Origin: Datnioides undecimradiatus
Taxonomy: Eukaryota; Chordata; Actinopteri; Lobotiformes; Datnioididae
Length of the DNA stretch: 64,000 bases
Reading direction: 5' to 3'
Assembly (NCBI GenBank): GCA_008933995.1
Contig: WARS01000032.1
Coordinates: forward strand, 1 to 64,000
Shown here: in pieces, positions 51,093 through 61,150 of the stretch
Numbering within the stretch: position 1 is the first letter of the stretch
Layout: each line of letters begins with the position of its first letter
Notes under the pieces: generated by a model
The model's input: the letters and a program-made list of their open reading frames with translations, nothing else
The model's database searches: none
What the model was told of the DNA's origin: nothing
Translations under genes and position numbers: made by a program

Positions 51093-53039
51093 AGATAGGA
51101 AACCGGTTGAGTGACTGGTGGGTGTGTAGGGGTGTGACCCGAGTGACTCAGCCACCAGCAATGTTCTTCTTCAAGGTGAATGAGTCACAACCTTCCTCCT
51201 TGGGGAGGTTCCTCTTTCCAACGAATTTCTGCCTCACCTTCAGTACAAAACTTCAACCTCAGACCACTCTGAAAGGCATCAAAGCATTTAAAATAAATCT
51301 GTCACGTAAAATGACATGGGAAATTATGATTTGTGTCTGTAAGAAGGTACAGAATAATTGTTTTAGTCGGGTATTTGAAAGAGGCAGCTGCAAATTATTC
51401 CTGCGGGTGGATTCATTTGCAATGTTGATGCACATCTGAAAGGTCATAACAGTTGATACAAAAGTAAAATGTAGCCACGATTAGCCGCAGTCGCCCATAT
51501 TTGCGAGCCAAAAAAAGCACAAAGCCGCTTCGTTTTTAGATGTGGATTATGCTTTAAAATGATGACGATCCCCTAAATCCATCAGGACGAACCACACCGT
51601 GAACAAACTCTACTTTCCCAACTAAAAAAAAGGTAGTAAGTTTACCATCCACTGCATTCCTACTGAGCTTAGTGAAAGAAATATCAGAACCACTGACTCA
51701 TATTGTTTTTCTTTGGAGGGAAATTAACACTTTGGCCCATCCCACTTTCCTCCATTTCTTCTGGCTCTCCCTCCTGTTCCAAGCTCTCCTCCACCTCCTC
51801 CTTTCCTTCCCCCCGCATCTCTTCTCCTGTTTTTCACCTCTGCATTTCTCCTGCTTTCATCAGCATTGTCCTGCTGTTAAATTGCCCATATGCTCTTCCT
51901 CTTGAGCTCAGCCACGCTGCTCACAAAGTGAAATAGATTTGCAGGCTGAAAGTTGTTCCAACACAGTTACACACCACTAGAACTGTAAACATGTTCGGTG
52001 ATATGAGAGTGGCCATCAAGGTTGGAGAGTTCTCATGTGTTTGAAATAAGTTCAGCCAAGCAGGGGAGAGATGAGAGTATTGAAATAGGTCCTCATTCGA
52101 GGCAGGTATTAAACTGAAAGCCCATTTTTCAGAGTTCAACAAACAATTACATTTTGGCGTTATGCACAATTTAATATCCGGAGCGTGTACAGAATGCTCT
52201 ATTTGTATTTGTTTGCAACCAAACCTCCATTGGAGCAGGATGTGTGTTTCAACACGCTGAGCCGCTGTTGCTGCAGCGGCTAAATGAGCCACTTGTTGAG
52301 AGTACCACAATGCTGCTCTGAGAAACACAGGAAGACAGCAAACAAAGAACAGCATGGAGCAGACCTGGTTTTCTGGGGGCGTCATTTGGCAAGAGGTCAC
52401 AGAGGAGGTTAGCGTGATCGATGGGCTGATGGTCGCTCTTTGTCTCTAATGGGGAGAAGGAAGGAGGAGACGGAGTGAGGAGAAGACGAGATGCAGCAGG
52501 GCAGAAAAGGAAATAACAGGGAGGAATGAAGCAATGAAAAAATACATCCTAGGCCTATTTATGGGTATTTATGGGATATGAATCCGCCTCATGTTTTGGA
52601 AATTTAGCTGTAATGATACAGCAGCATATTTTTACATTTTTCTAAAGACAGTAAAATTGTTTTGAACTGAATATTTATGAAAACGGTGTCTAAGCTACAA
52701 ACCGCTGGATGCAGGTCGGAGAGGAGATGCACCATTAATGTCCATGGTTTTCCTCCAGCTTAAAAAAACAAACATAGATGTTGGTTCACATTTAGCCATT
52801 AGCAGAAGTCATTTTTTCTGAGTGCTCTTTCATTCTCCGGGAGGTTCCTCATCACCCAGTGTCTCCAGAAAGGCACGCATCCCATCCGTACACACATAGA
52901 AATGAATAATGACAGAAAATATATCATAGAATATCTGAAAAGTAAAATAGCAAGAGTGGGGGTGTAGAGATGACACTTAAAGGGATAAAAGGAGATAAAT
53001 CAAGGAAGTTACGCGCACAGAAAAGCAGGGTGAGGGTGA
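51093..53039. other. Non-coding sequence with two AP-1 words
   Basis: TGACTCAGC (51144-51152) and TGAGTCA (51181-51187) are AP-1-type words 37 bp apart, just past the GT/GA tract. The 159-codon minus-strand frame at 51921-52400 is long for chance but has no recognised domain and no clear splice junctions. The same DNA has CNE-like texture around 52150-52310. Confidence 0.45.
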
Positions 53040-53280
53040 ACACACCGTCTGCCCTCCAGCCGTTGCACATGTTAAACCATCTCCTTTAATACTCTTGTCA
53101 TTTGGTTTGCATGTGGCTGCTGGCTGCACAGGAGTTTTCAGGCAATTAATGTTAGCTCTCTGGCAACTGAGAGACTATGATTAAAGATCCTATAATAGAG
53201 TTTTTGACTGTGCTTCATGCGCCTTTTTGGCACCTGAAATAATGGCAGCTACAGCTACTTAAACAGATGATGATAGCGCT
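53040..53280. promoter_or_regulatory. Candidate conserved non-coding block
   Basis: CAATTAA (53143-53149), an ATTAAAGATCC at about 53180 that contains a TCF/LEF-like AAAGATC, and TTTGCATG at about 53106 (POU-like half) lie within 90 bp in a simple-repeat-free block. It precedes a 16-base A run at 53339-53354. Inference from motif words only. Confidence 0.27.
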
Positions 53281-54121
53281 TGTGGTTCTGACTGAACAGG
53301 CCCATGGTAGGCTTATGGGCACGGGAATGAGGAGGGGGAAAAAAAAAAAAAAAGTAAGAAGTCAAAATGTGAAGGAATGTAGTCAGCAGTGAGGTGTAAT
53401 TGTGAGGTTTTTATTTAAGGACGTAGTAAACAGGTTTTATTAAAAATGACAGCAAAAGGATGCGGTTTTCTTTCGAATTGGTGAGAAAAAAAACGCCACT
53501 TTGGAACGCGGACCTGGACGCGCATGCTGTGCATTATTTAATTTAGTTTTCTTTCATTTATTTCCATCCGTCTGCATGTGTTGTTGTTTTTCTTTTTTTT
53601 TATGGCTTAGAAAAGTCAAAACATTCCAACATTTCATAGTGATAAGGTTTTGTCATCATGCTGGCCTTTTGTTTATGTTTTGGCAGGCCCTTCAGAACAA
53701 TAAAGATTGAGTGTTTATAAGCTGACTGGCTGTTAACACTCTCACACACATACTTGACTGAAGCACACAGGGCTCTCTTGAAATCAGTTGAATGAGAAGC
53801 TTTTGTTTGTTGTGTTAACTCCTTTTACGTATAGCCCGGCATATATGTTGTACTTTTCCACGCTTTCCCTCTGTCAGCTTTAGTCGATTAAAATGATTTG
53901 TACCCGGTTCTTCAAGCTATTTTTATTTGACTGCATCCTGCTGCAAGATTTGTTGATTCATATTACAATAAAACCCAATATTAACAGTAAATGTCCGAGT
54001 TTGAAGATATTGTATTTTGAATTTCAGTTAATGATGTCTTTCAAATGGAAAATCTCCAAATAGGAAAAGTCCTTTTAGGGCACCAACTGTGGCATGACGC
54101 CTGAATAACTGCATGTGAACT

Positions 54122-54123
<2 letters not shown>
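53281..54123. other. Non-coding sequence
   Basis: A run of 16 A lies at 53339-53354. No gene, repeat family or motif cluster is recognised. Confidence 0.5.

Positions 54124-54160
<37 letters not shown>
54124..54160 (+). repeat. (CA)n microsatellite
   Basis: About 18 CA units are read directly. Confidence 0.96.
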
Positions 54161-54163
<3 letters not shown>

Positions 54164-54197
54164 GCACTTCAGGTTAGAACATGGCAAAGGCTGTTTA

Positions 54198-54461
54198 AAG
54201 GGCGACTTCACCCATTCATTTCAGATTTAAGAAGACATTTGCAGCAGTGTGTTTTCGTCGTATGAGACCAGTTTTTGTTGATGATATCTTTTCCACTGAG
54301 AGAAAAAAAATAGATAACTGCTCACAAATGTTTTCTTTTATTTCTAAAGGATAAAATACCAAACAACAACAACAACAACAACAACAAAACCAGTCAAATC
54401 CGGCTTAAACCGGATTTTTAAAATTTCTATATGTCATTGTCATTTTGGCGAACTAACCCTT
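54198..54461. mobile_element. MITE with AAGGG...CCCTT inverted ends and TA flanks
   Basis: The left end reads AAGGGCGACTTCACCC (54198-54213). The right end, read inverted, is AAGGGTTAGTTCGCC from 54461. Eleven of the first 16 bases agree, and both are close to the family end AAAGGGTTAGTTCACC. TA flanks both sides (54196-54197 and 54462-54463), as expected of a TA target-site duplication, the Tc1/mariner-type hallmark. Inside are an (AAC)n run (54363-54387) and a tight hairpin, AAATCCGG (54396-54403) facing CCGGATTT (54410-54417). About 264 bp long, no coding capacity; another end fragment is at 12298. Confidence 0.62.
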
Positions 54462-54829
54462 TATCTGCCTTGATAAACTGCGGTGGTTACAATCCCAGTA
54501 CTTAATTTAGACTTTCTGGTGTGTGTTTGTGTGTGACTTTGTGTACTGTAGTCATGTATAAGACCTTGAGGTCCATAGTTTTAAAAAGAAAAAGTGTGTT
54601 TCTCTAAACACTGGCAACTGCACAACACCATCTGTCATACAATGCCTCGACTGAGCATAAAATCAATGCTCATCCCCGAAAAGTGAAATTATCTAAGGCC
54701 TCTGGGCTGCTTCTTACACAGCGCTACAGTGTACAAATCAAACAGATGCAGTGTCTCTATATCAAGTTCAAACCTCATGACACACTTTGATAACAACTAG
54801 AACACAACTGAATGTCACCCTGAAAATAT
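54462..54829. other. Non-coding sequence
   Basis: A short GT-rich patch lies near 54520-54534. Nothing else is recognised. Confidence 0.5.
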
Positions 54830-55040
54830 TGAATTAGCTCAGATCCTGGCAGGCGCCCTGCATTTTGAGACGATCAAAGTTCACAGCTAATGCGGCTTTT
54901 AACTTTGTCAAAATGTCCAGTTAATTAACAGACAGGGCCCCTCTGCTTTTTCAATACCGTGAAATAGATATGTGGCAAAAGATCCTTTAAATAGACAGAA
55001 GTTCCAGTCACATCCCCAGGAAAGATAATTCATCTAGATT
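54830..55040. promoter_or_regulatory. Candidate conserved non-coding block with TCF/LEF-like and TTAATTAA words
   Basis: GATCAAAG (54872-54879, a TCF/LEF-type core) and the palindrome TTAATTAA (54921-54928, homeodomain-dimer-like) lie 41 bp apart in a simple-repeat-free block. No frame crosses it. Conservation was not testable here. Confidence 0.27.
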
Positions 55041-56086
55041 CAAAAAAAGAAGCAGAAGAAGCTTTTGGCACAGCATGTTTTCATGTTTTTCATCTTCACA
55101 CATCAAGTAATTAGATTATCTTTGCTTCTTTTGGTTCTTTGTCAGCACTGATATAAGAGTGCAAATCACCTGTTTGTATTAAAAACAGTATTAGAATAAT
55201 ACATCATCCTTCATCATTCACATATTATAACACCACATACATTCATACCATGTAAAGATAATGTGTATACAAATATAAATCTAATTCATTGGATTTAGTC
55301 ATAATGTTTGACCTACTTTTATTATTTAAAAATGGTGTTACATTTATTAAATACAACTGTGTAAAGAACAGAATCTGAATGTTGCCCAGTAAGTACGGTA
55401 TATCTATGAATCAAATGTATAAAAATTCATACAGGGACACACTTTAATTACTGGAAGAGATAAAAATATTTTGAATTTATATGCTTTTTAAAGAATTTTC
55501 CCCAATAATCGATAATTATGGGAATCCTCAATAATATCTGTAAAGTTCAGTAACAATGCAATTATTATTTTAATTACATTTGTCCGTTGAATTGAGCGAG
55601 TTTGTAACTTCATTTTTTGTTAATTTAGCCTGAATTTTTTTATTTGTTAAAAGTGTTACCAGTGTCTCAGACACCTGATACTCATGTTCAATCCCGTCCC
55701 TCCCTTAAGCCTCTTTACTGACAAAAAAGAAAGGGAAAAGTCTTCAGATCTGTCTCCTCAGTGTCAGGTTTACCTGAAAGTTGACACCGCGGCCTGGCTG
55801 CACCGAAGGCACAACACGTTCGGCACATTGTCTGATGAAAAATAAAACGGCGTATCAAGTTGATGGCAACTAAACAAATGAGGCAATTACGAGGACCACC
55901 CTGATGTATTACAGGGCAAATGCAAAAAGTCCACAAATTAAGAAACGCACGTTCACAAATAAACATTCCTGCAACTTAACAAATTAGCAAACGCGGCCAA
56001 CAGACGCTCACAGGGGCGCAATTACTGAAGCACATTATTACGCAGGCATGTGTGCACTGTTTGTACGCTGTAGTAAAAGTGACAGG
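55041..56086. other. Non-coding sequence
   Basis: 55180-55660 is strongly AT-rich and featureless. 55720-56050 is more balanced and free of simple repeats but has no motif that I can name. No gene is seen. Confidence 0.5.
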
Positions 56087-56132
56087 AAGTTCAGGTGTTT
56101 GGATGATCCCAAAAGTCCAGACACCTGAACTT
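56087..56132. promoter_or_regulatory. 17-bp inverted repeat with paired CAGGTG/CACCTG E-boxes
   Basis: AAGTTCAGGTGTTTGGA (56087-56103) is followed after 12 bases by TCCAGACACCTGAACTT (56116-56132). The arms are complementary at 16 of 17 positions, and the exception would be a G-U wobble in RNA. Each arm holds an E-box of the type bound by Snail and ZEB proteins (CAGGTG 56092-56097; CACCTG 56122-56127), in inverted orientation. It could be a double protein site, a small transposon relic or a transcribed hairpin. The stem is short for a microRNA precursor. Confidence 0.5.
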
Positions 56133-56465
56133 TGAGTTTTCGTCACCTTGTGTTTCATCAGCTTGGCACAGTTTAACAGTGTTTAGGAGATGACAGCATG
56201 TTGTGTCGAAAAACATGGAGAAAAAGGCGGATATTAGTGCCAAGAGGCTGCCGAGTCATAAATTCCACCATCGCTAGTAAATGTGCTCTCCTGCTTGCTG
56301 AATATTGAATTATACATTTCCATGAATTACATCTGTGTATGCTCTGTTATTGTTACTAAAAATACTGCTGGTGACTGGACTTTACTCCGTGTGTATAAGA
56401 TCAATCTTTGGTGAACCTGAAAGCGGTGTAATACTTGGGCTTTGTCAGGCTTCCACCAAGGTGCA
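56133..56465. other. Non-coding sequence
   Basis: No feature is recognised. Opposed frames at 56327-56533 and 56335-56592 are driven by the CA-rich stretch that follows. Confidence 0.5.
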
Positions 56466-56692
56466 GTCACACACGCACACACACACGCAAACACACATAC
56501 ACACTTGCACATGTCTGATCTGTGCCCAGACAAGGCGTGTTTGCACTAGACAGAGTGGCTGCATTTTAAGTGTCTCTTGGCACCATCACTAATAATACCT
56601 GCTCTGCTCCAGGTGGCTTGGCGTGCTAACACACACACACACACACGCACGCACACACTAACCATACACACACAGTATACACTCACAGACAG
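56466..56692 (+). repeat. Interrupted CA-rich stretches
   Basis: Two CA/CG dinucleotide-rich runs (56466-56506 and 56629-56692), each broken by several substitutions, are separated by ordinary sequence. Read directly. Confidence 0.88.
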
Positions 56693-56880
56693 ACATACAT
56701 GCAGACAATGAGCACGCATGTTCCCAGCACACTGACAGGAGTTGAAATGGAGGTTACTTGCTGCTTTCAAGGATGCCCAGAAGGGCTCTGCTGAGTGTGT
56801 TCTGAGTGTCGATATGTCGTAACCGTAAGTGTTTTCTTCTTCTTGTCACATCTGTGGGTTTTTATGGCCCGAGCTGCACT

Positions 56881-56888
<8 letters not shown>

Positions 56889-56921
<33 letters not shown>
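56889..56921 (+). repeat. (GT)n microsatellite
   Basis: About 16 GT units are read directly. The flanking frame at 56829-57203 reads it as Cys-Val repeats and is not a gene. Confidence 0.95.
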
Positions 56922-56923
<2 letters not shown>

Positions 56924-57565
56924 CATACTGTATCTTGAAAGCTTGAAACGAATGCGCAGTCGTGGTCATGGAAATTTTTCCTCACGTCTGCTTCGATCCC
57001 CGTTTTTCATTCAGTGCACAGGCAAAAAAAACCCACATTGGGTACCTCCCTTTGATCATGAGGAACAAGACAAGTTCACAGCCACTCCAACACTGGTGCA
57101 CATCCAACACATAATATCAGCACATAATATCCAGGGGCTGAGGCATGGAGACAAAGGCAAGCCATTTTTATATATATATATTTATTTATTTTTTTTAATT
57201 TAAGAAACACATTTTAAAGGTAGTACGTCTATAAGCACTGATTGTCCCGGTATCATATATAGTACAGTTATTACAAAATACATATACATTTATACATAAA
57301 TTATATTTTAAGAACAGATTCAAGCTTCACTAAATAGATTACACTGCACAAACATTAGTTTGCTAACACATGAAACATTTAGAGACTAGACCAAAGAAAG
57401 AAATCAAATAGTAACTTGACTAATGATAAAATGCTGTTTAATAGTGATGTAAGACTAAATGAGCAAATAACTAATACAGATATGCACATATATAATAACT
57501 GTACATTTGCAAATTAATGGAAGCTAAGCTTTTACTCTACCAATGTTTCCTAGCAATTTACTAAC
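56922..57565. other. Non-coding AT-rich sequence
   Basis: 57168-57200 is a TA/TTTA-rich low-complexity patch, and the rest to 57560 is AT-rich. No repeat family or gene is recognised. Confidence 0.5.
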
Positions 57566-57611
57566 TATATATATATATATATATATACATATATATACAC
57601 ACACACACACC

Positions 57612-57642
<31 letters not shown>
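57566..57642 (+). repeat. Compound (TA)n-(CA)n-(CG)n-(CA)n tract
   Basis: A TA run passes into CA units, then CCGCGCGCAC, then a longer CA run up to 57642. Alternating purine-pyrimidine DNA with a CG core of this kind can adopt Z-DNA. The tract is read directly; the structure is inferred. Confidence 0.95.
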
Positions 57643-58596
57643 TATGATGGTGTCACTTTATTCAGAAAATTAGTAGTTCATTCAAAGCAAATATAGTAAG
57701 GGCCTCACACAGAAACTTCATCTGAATCCAGTGATCTTCAGTGTGACACCATGAAACAATCTCATGATAATCCACACGGCGTCTGGTGAGCAGCTTCCAC
57801 TGGAACCACTTTGTGCTGTGCTGTCAAGTGTTGACAGTGAACTTTAGAAATTACTCAGGGGGCCACTGCTTCTGGAAAGAAATGTCGCTGTTGATTCTCT
57901 GGATGCTGAGCGCAAACAAATTGCAGTTAATCATTTACTACATCTCCACAGCTAGACATCGCTCATGAGTAAGAACATATGCATTATTTGGAGTTTGGTT
58001 GAACACTTGCACATTCTGTTTTATTCTGTTGTTTTATTCTGTTTTCTATTTGTTGTGACACTATTGAATTTTACGCCGCCTTGACCGCTGCCTACCTGCC
58101 ATCTTTGTGAATGCTGGCAGCACCATAAAATGTCTTTTTTTTCTACAGTACTGTTGCATAAGACATGTCCTGCACTGTTCTTTTAGACCAAAAACCATTT
58201 TAATAAACTTCCTGAACCAAAATTGCTATCATTATATTCCCAACATGCACTGTATTTGGTAAGATTTTATTTTATTTAATTTCGAGCGGTTACACCTTTG
58301 TCTTGGTGCGTGAAAACTCCAGCAGGAGCAAAGAAAAAAACATTACGGACACGTCCTTTTTTCCGTTAGTAATTAGTAATTATCAGGCTTTGCACACATT
58401 CACACACACACACTGAGGAAAGATATGCAGCTCTAAAGTTTCAGTTCACCATTTAATTGCTTGCACCCAGTCGACCATTTAATTGCCTATACAGTGGAGA
58501 GTCGATGGTCTGTACAGCCTCCGTAATCAAATTGACATTACCCCTTTACGTGCAGTTATACACCACTTGATGTTACCTCACCTCTTTGAGTGTGTT

Positions 58597-58599
<3 letters not shown>
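57643..58599. other. Non-coding sequence
   Basis: ACCATTTAATTGC occurs twice, 27 bp apart (58448-58460 and 58475-58487), a small tandem echo. No gene is seen. Confidence 0.5.

Positions 58600-58632
<33 letters not shown>
58600..58632 (+). repeat. (TG)n microsatellite
   Basis: About 16 TG units are read directly. Confidence 0.95.
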
Positions 58633-58634
<2 letters not shown>

Positions 58635-58950
58635 ATATAGGGGAGCGGTAGAGGCAGCAGGGGGATACAATATTCATTTTCAGCTCAAATAAACATGGGA
58701 AATGAATACAGCTCTCTCACACCTCTCCTCTGCAACGCTTAGTCTATACATCATACACACACGCACACTGGCAAACACACACAAACTGCGCTGTGTTTAT
58801 GTGCTCGTTGCTCCATTTATTTTTAGACCAGAGGCAGGATATTGGGTTTCATTAAATGTCCCAGACCCCTTTCTTTTCCCCATTTCTCTCCCCCTCCCCG
58901 CCCATTCCTCCACTACTCACTCGCTCTCTTGCTCACTCCCTGTCTCTCTC

Positions 58951-58952
<2 letters not shown>

Positions 58953-58988
<36 letters not shown>
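58953..58988 (+). repeat. (CA)n microsatellite
   Basis: About 18 CA units follow a pyrimidine-rich stretch; read directly. The four overlapping frames on both strands here are artefacts of the repeat. Confidence 0.95.
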
Positions 58989-58990
<2 letters not shown>

Positions 58991-60739
58991 AGTCCCAGGG
59001 GCAAGGTGGCGGTGGTGTTGGTGTGGTTTCCTGCTTGTGTTGTGACGTGAGGCAGTTCTGCTCGCTGGTAGAAAGGCCTCTTTGTGTCTGACCGTCTCTG
59101 CCTTTCCCTTTTTCCACTGCCGACAATTATTTTCCCCCTCCAACCCTCAGCTGACAATTTGGTGTGTTAAGCCGCTGTCGTCATGCTTCATCTTGCTATT
59201 TGAGAAAGAAAAAAAAAAAAACCCAGAGAGAGAGACCTAAAGAAAAAAGAGCAACAACTGTAGGTTTGGATTTCAGCAGCTGCACCTTTCATTTTCACTC
59301 GTAGAAGTGTGATGACGGCTCGGGGGTGCTCACAGACTCAGAAAGACCTAAAAAGAGTTCATGCTGAGGCTTCCTTTCATCACCGTTATTTGCTGTATTT
59401 TGCCTGGCCAGACCAAGCCACCCAAAGTTCTGCAGCTTTCATTTTTAATTTTTGTTATTTCATATTTATCGCAAGGCCATCGAGGCCTAGACCACAAGGC
59501 AATTTCCATCACCACACGGCAAGGACAACATTTAGCATGTAACGCCCAAATTTGAGTCACCAGCCAGTTTATACACTGCGCTGACAATCCTCTGAGCCAG
59601 AGAAATCGGTCAGTTCAGTCCAGTTGCTCCATTACACATCACTAGTGCCGTCTCTGGGGGCCCCCCCAAAAATCATCTGATGTGGTTTCTGGGGCCAGAG
59701 CAGAAGCAGCAGTGTCAACAGTCATACTGGTGTTTAAGTTGAAGTTTGAGCAAAGACAATTTTTCTGTCTTCACAAACATGCACATGCACAACAGTTTTA
59801 TTCCACAGAGCATGCACCACTGCCAAGAAAAACTACCACAGATCATTAGCCCTCTCTGCCAGACGTCTTTTTTTTTTTTTTTTTCAGTTTTTCTCACAGT
59901 GATTTGCTGCTTTGCCACCCAAGTGACTCTCTGTCTCCCTCTTCAGGCATGACAGCTTGTAAGCTCTCAGGAGATCATCCAGCTGATTCCTCATGCATCA
60001 TGCCTTTTTGTCTCAGTGCTATCCCTGACTGCGTATACCCTGAATATATTAGGTTTTCTGTTTGTTCTGTGCCGAAACTGCAGTCCTATCATGTGCTGCA
60101 GAGCCGAGGAGGCACAACGTTAGTGGAGAAACTCCCCTGCACCCCATTTAAGCCTGTTCTTTTAAATGTGCTCAACCATAGCACTGCCATACTCATCATG
60201 TTGGCAGGAATGGAATGAAAGATCAATGACTCCCGTTACAAATACTGCAGTTCTGCAGTATCCCACTGAGAGAAAGGCTTCAGCTTGCTACAGCCTAATC
60301 CAGCACATGAATTTGACTGACCTTTCTCCATTAAATGATGCACACAGTGAATTTTATGTCAGCCACACATTTGGTCAGAAAACCAAAAAAGACAACAGCA
60401 TGTTAGAGTGTAATGTTGGTAGCTGTGCTTTATTATTTATTTTATATTTAACACCTCACATTGTGGGTTCTGTCTGAATGTAGAGCAAAAATGTAACACA
60501 ATTTACAGAAAATCAGCAGATCCAGTTTATAACCAAGGTCCAAATTAATGTGCATTTCTATCTTAAACCTGTTTTTGTTCTTTTCCATGTCAGCCTAGCA
60601 TAAAAACCTTTTTTGGTATATTTAATTGGTATATTTAATTATATTTTTCCTGTTACTTTCTGGATTTTCACTCAGGTTGTTTTTTTAACAATCTCAATCC
60701 ATTTGGATGGTTACCTTTCAGGCACACTGTGCTGTCTTG
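58989..60739. other. Non-coding sequence
   Basis: A 13-base A run lies at 59209-59221 and a 17-base T run at 59868-59884. The frames at 59904-60218 and 60166-60477 are about 100 codons each with no recognised domain. 60000-60400 is free of simple repeats and CNE-like, with no distinctive motifs. Confidence 0.5.
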
Positions 60740-61150
60740 TAAAATGAGTGAAGCCTTAGAGTGGCAACCCACGATGGGAGAAACCATTATTGGACAAGCC
60801 CAGAGATCAAATTGCTTTTGCCATTAATTTCATCTAACAGCTTTCACTTTACACAGAGGACATTGAGGAGGAGTCCTTGAAGGGGTTTCTTCTAAAAAGG
60901 CAAGTTGACATCTCATTCCTCAGGAGCTCTTATATTTCTGCGTTGTCAAGAAATTCAAAGTCAGACACAATGAGAGTTTGAACTTGATTGATTGTCCGTG
61001 TCTCCCTCAATGAGTGGTGAATGCCCTGCGTTGGCCAGTTCACAAAACGAGCCCGTAAACTCATTTGATGTAAATACAACTCCATTAGCGCTGACAGGAG
61101 AATAATGGCTGTGGTGAAGTGACATTAAAGTGAATTCTTAGACTCTATTA
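60740..61150. promoter_or_regulatory. Candidate conserved non-coding block
   Basis: About 400 bp of simple-repeat-free, balanced sequence with TTGCCATTAATTTCATC at about 60818 and TCCATTAGCGCTGACAGG at about 61081, and no open frame of note. Its texture resembles the other CNE candidates in the window. No individual site is decisive. Confidence 0.27.

Noticed and set aside
51921-52400. 159-codon minus-strand open frame
   Set aside because: No recognised domain, no clear splice sites at its ends and several short hydrophobic patches without order. The DNA looks more like non-coding than coding sequence.
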